From: a bacterium
GTDB taxonomy: Bacteria > Patescibacteriota > Dojkabacteria > JAKAPS01 > JAJZLI01
Length of the DNA stretch: 5,289 nt
Reading direction: 5' to 3'
NCBI GenBank assembly: GCA_021803645.1
Contig: JAJZLI010000060.1
Location: forward strand, 1-5,289
The first letter of the stretch is position 1, and each line of letters starts with the position of its first letter. The notes under the pieces are model-generated. The model made no database searches, was not told the DNA's origin, and was given only the letters and a program-made list of their open reading frames with translations. The translations under genes were made by a program, and so were the position numbers. Positions 4,054-5,289 of the stretch are shown in pieces.

Positions 4054-5286
4054 ATGAAGGATAAAGTTGTTTTCGATCTTATTGCAAAGGAAGCTAAGCG
4101 TGAAAGTAACGTTATTGAACTAATTGCTTCTGAAAATTATGTATCATCTGACGTCCTTGTTGCTCAAGGGTCTCCTCTCACAAATAAGTATGCAGAGGGT
4201 TATCCTGGAAGAAGATATTATGGGGGGTGTGCATTTATTGACGAAATAGAAAATGTTGCCATTGAAAGAGCAAAGGGTATTTTTGGTGTAAAATTTGTTA
4301 ATGTACAACCACATAGTGGTTCATCTGCCAATTTATCTGTTTATCTCTCCCTCCTTAAGGTTGGAGATAAGATACTTGGAATGGATCTTTCATCTGGGGG
4401 ACATTTAACTCATGGATCAAGTGTAAATTTTTCTGGACATCTTTTTAAGTTTTTTTCCTATGGTGTTGATCGTAGTACAGGATATATAAATTATGATGAT
4501 GTACAAAAAATTGTAAATAAGGTTAAACCAAAGATGATTGTTTGTGGATCATCTGCTTATTCCAGATTTATAGATTTTGAAAGATTTCGTACTATTTCTG
4601 ATAGTGTAGGTGCAATTCTTATGGCGGATATTTCACATATATCAGGTCTTGTTGTCGCTGGGGAGCACCCTTCTCCTGTGAATTTTGCTCATGTTGTAAC
4701 AACAACCACCCATAAGACCCTACGTGGACCTAGAGGAGCTATAATAATGACAAATGATCATGATATTTTCGAAAAAATACAAAAAGGTGTTTTTCCACTA
4801 ACCCAAGGTGGGCCTCTAATGCATGTTATTGCAGCCAAGGCAGTTGCATTTTATGAGGCATCCTTCCCTCAATTTAAAATTTATCAAAAAAATATAATTA
4901 TTAATGCAAAGGCTTTATCTAGTGCTCTGATTGCTAGAGGTTTTGATGTTCTAACTAATGGAACTGATAACCACATGTTTGTTGTTAATCTCATAAAAAA
5001 AGGAATTACAGGTAAAGAATTCCAAGATCTACTGGATTCTTGTTTTATTGCTGTTTCAAGATCCACTATTCCAAATGATCCCAAACCTCCATATATATCA
5101 AGTGGCATTCGTATTGGAACACCTGCTGTTACATCTAGAAATATGTCTGAAAGAGAAATGGAACAAATTGCTGATTTTATATCATCAATATATCTATATA
5201 GAAAAGATAAACAAAAACTTGATTCTATTTGTAAGGATGTTTTAACCTTGACTTCTAAGTTTCCAATTCCTAAATCTTATGTATAA
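4054..5286 (+). CDS. glyA: Serine hydroxymethyltransferase
   Basis: This PLP enzyme interconverts serine plus tetrahydrofolate with glycine plus 5,10-methylene-tetrahydrofolate, the one-carbon donor for thymidylate and purine synthesis. It is 410 residues (E. coli 417) and complete. Key residues, by alignment in my head to E. coli: E48 and Y56 in the NKYAEGYPGRRYYGG block, S90 in PHSGS, H117 in GGHLTHGS, D192 and H195 in ADISH, PLP lysine K221 in TTTTHKTLRGPR, G252/G253 in QGGPLMH, and R353 in SGIRIGTPA, which binds the substrate carboxylate. Two normally invariant spots differ: VFPLTQGGP has Leu (249) where Gly is usual, and SRS (335-337) replaces the NKN that contacts folate. Both are away from the PLP lysine, so activity is likely kept. 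The start at 4054 gives the usual short N-terminus; no Shine-Dalgarno is present and a TATAAT ends 9 bases before it. It lies 17 bases after dcd. It ends in TAA three bases before the window edge. Confidence 0.97.
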   Translation: MKDKVVFDLIAKEAKRESNVIELIASENYVSSDVLVAQGSPLTNKYAEGYPGRRYYGGCAFIDEIENVAIERAKGIFGVKFVNVQPHSGSSANLSVYLSLLKVGDKILGMDLSSGGHLTHGSSVNFSGHLFKFFSYGVDRSTGYINYDDVQKIVNKVKPKMIVCGSSAYSRFIDFERFRTISDSVGAILMADISHISGLVVAGEHPSPVNFAHVVTTTTHKTLRGPRGAIIMTNDHDIFEKIQKGVFPLTQGGPLMHVIAAKAVAFYEASFPQFKIYQKNIIINAKALSSALIARGFDVLTNGTDNHMFVVNLIKKGITGKEFQDLLDSCFIAVSRSTIPNDPKPPYISSGIRIGTPAVTSRNMSEREMEQIADFISSIYLYRKDKQKLDSICKDVLTLTSKFPIPKSYV

Positions 5287-5289
5287 AGG

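Noticed and set aside
4884..5245. Open frames at 4884-5108 (minus) and 5048-5245 (plus) inside glyA
   Set aside because: Both overlap conserved serine hydroxymethyltransferase coding sequence and have no domain of their own.
335..5286. Possible recoding of TGA (as Gly or Trp), known in some CPR lineages and mollicutes
   Set aside because: No complete frame uses TGA as a sense codon, Trp is TGG throughout, and Gly uses GGN. The absence of TGA stops among five genes is too small a sample to matter.

Overview
The window is an AT-rich stretch of a bacterial chromosome. It holds four tRNA genes, five complete protein genes and the first 33 codons of a sixth. The CTP synthase has the overall wording I associate with Candidate Phyla Radiation (Patescibacteria) homologues, such as IGEMKTKP and EHGEVFVTDDG. 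Together with the compact layout and the absence of Shine-Dalgarno sequences, this suggests a reduced, possibly episymbiotic, CPR-like bacterium. That placement is inference from memory of family sequences. The code looks standard: TGG encodes Trp, the complete genes end in TAA (four) or TAG (one), and no reading frame contains TGA.

Layout. Positions 1-100 (minus) carry the start of a probable glycosyltransferase that runs off the left edge. tRNA-Lys(CTT) (plus) diverges from it and converges on tRNA-Arg(TCG) (minus), with only 9 bases between their 3' ends. A 181-residue orphan protein follows at 335-880 (minus), then about 130 bases of promoter and AT-rich sequence. Next come tRNA-Arg(TCT) and tRNA-His(GTG), both minus, and a membrane-anchored DUF192 protein (1219-1797, minus). 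Across a divergent intergenic region lies a plus-strand block at 1876-5286: CTP synthase (pyrG), dCTP deaminase (dcd) and serine hydroxymethyltransferase (glyA).

How the genes fit together. The plus-strand block reads as a pyrimidine-to-thymidylate supply line. PyrG makes CTP from UTP. The dcd product resembles the bifunctional deaminase/dUTPase type, which would turn dCTP directly into dUMP. GlyA makes the methylene-tetrahydrofolate that a thymidylate synthase uses to convert dUMP to dTMP. No thymidylate synthase lies inside the window.

The most interesting pattern is regulatory. All six protein starts lack a Shine-Dalgarno, and each has a -10-like hexamer ending 8-12 bases before the start codon, which suggests leaderless or nearly leaderless mRNAs. 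At both divergent junctions the -10-like hexamer is one arm of a perfect palindrome whose other arm reads as the same hexamer on the opposite strand. The minus-strand arm lies exactly 11 bases from the start codon in both cases. I see no CRISPR array, transposon, phage module or obvious defence system.
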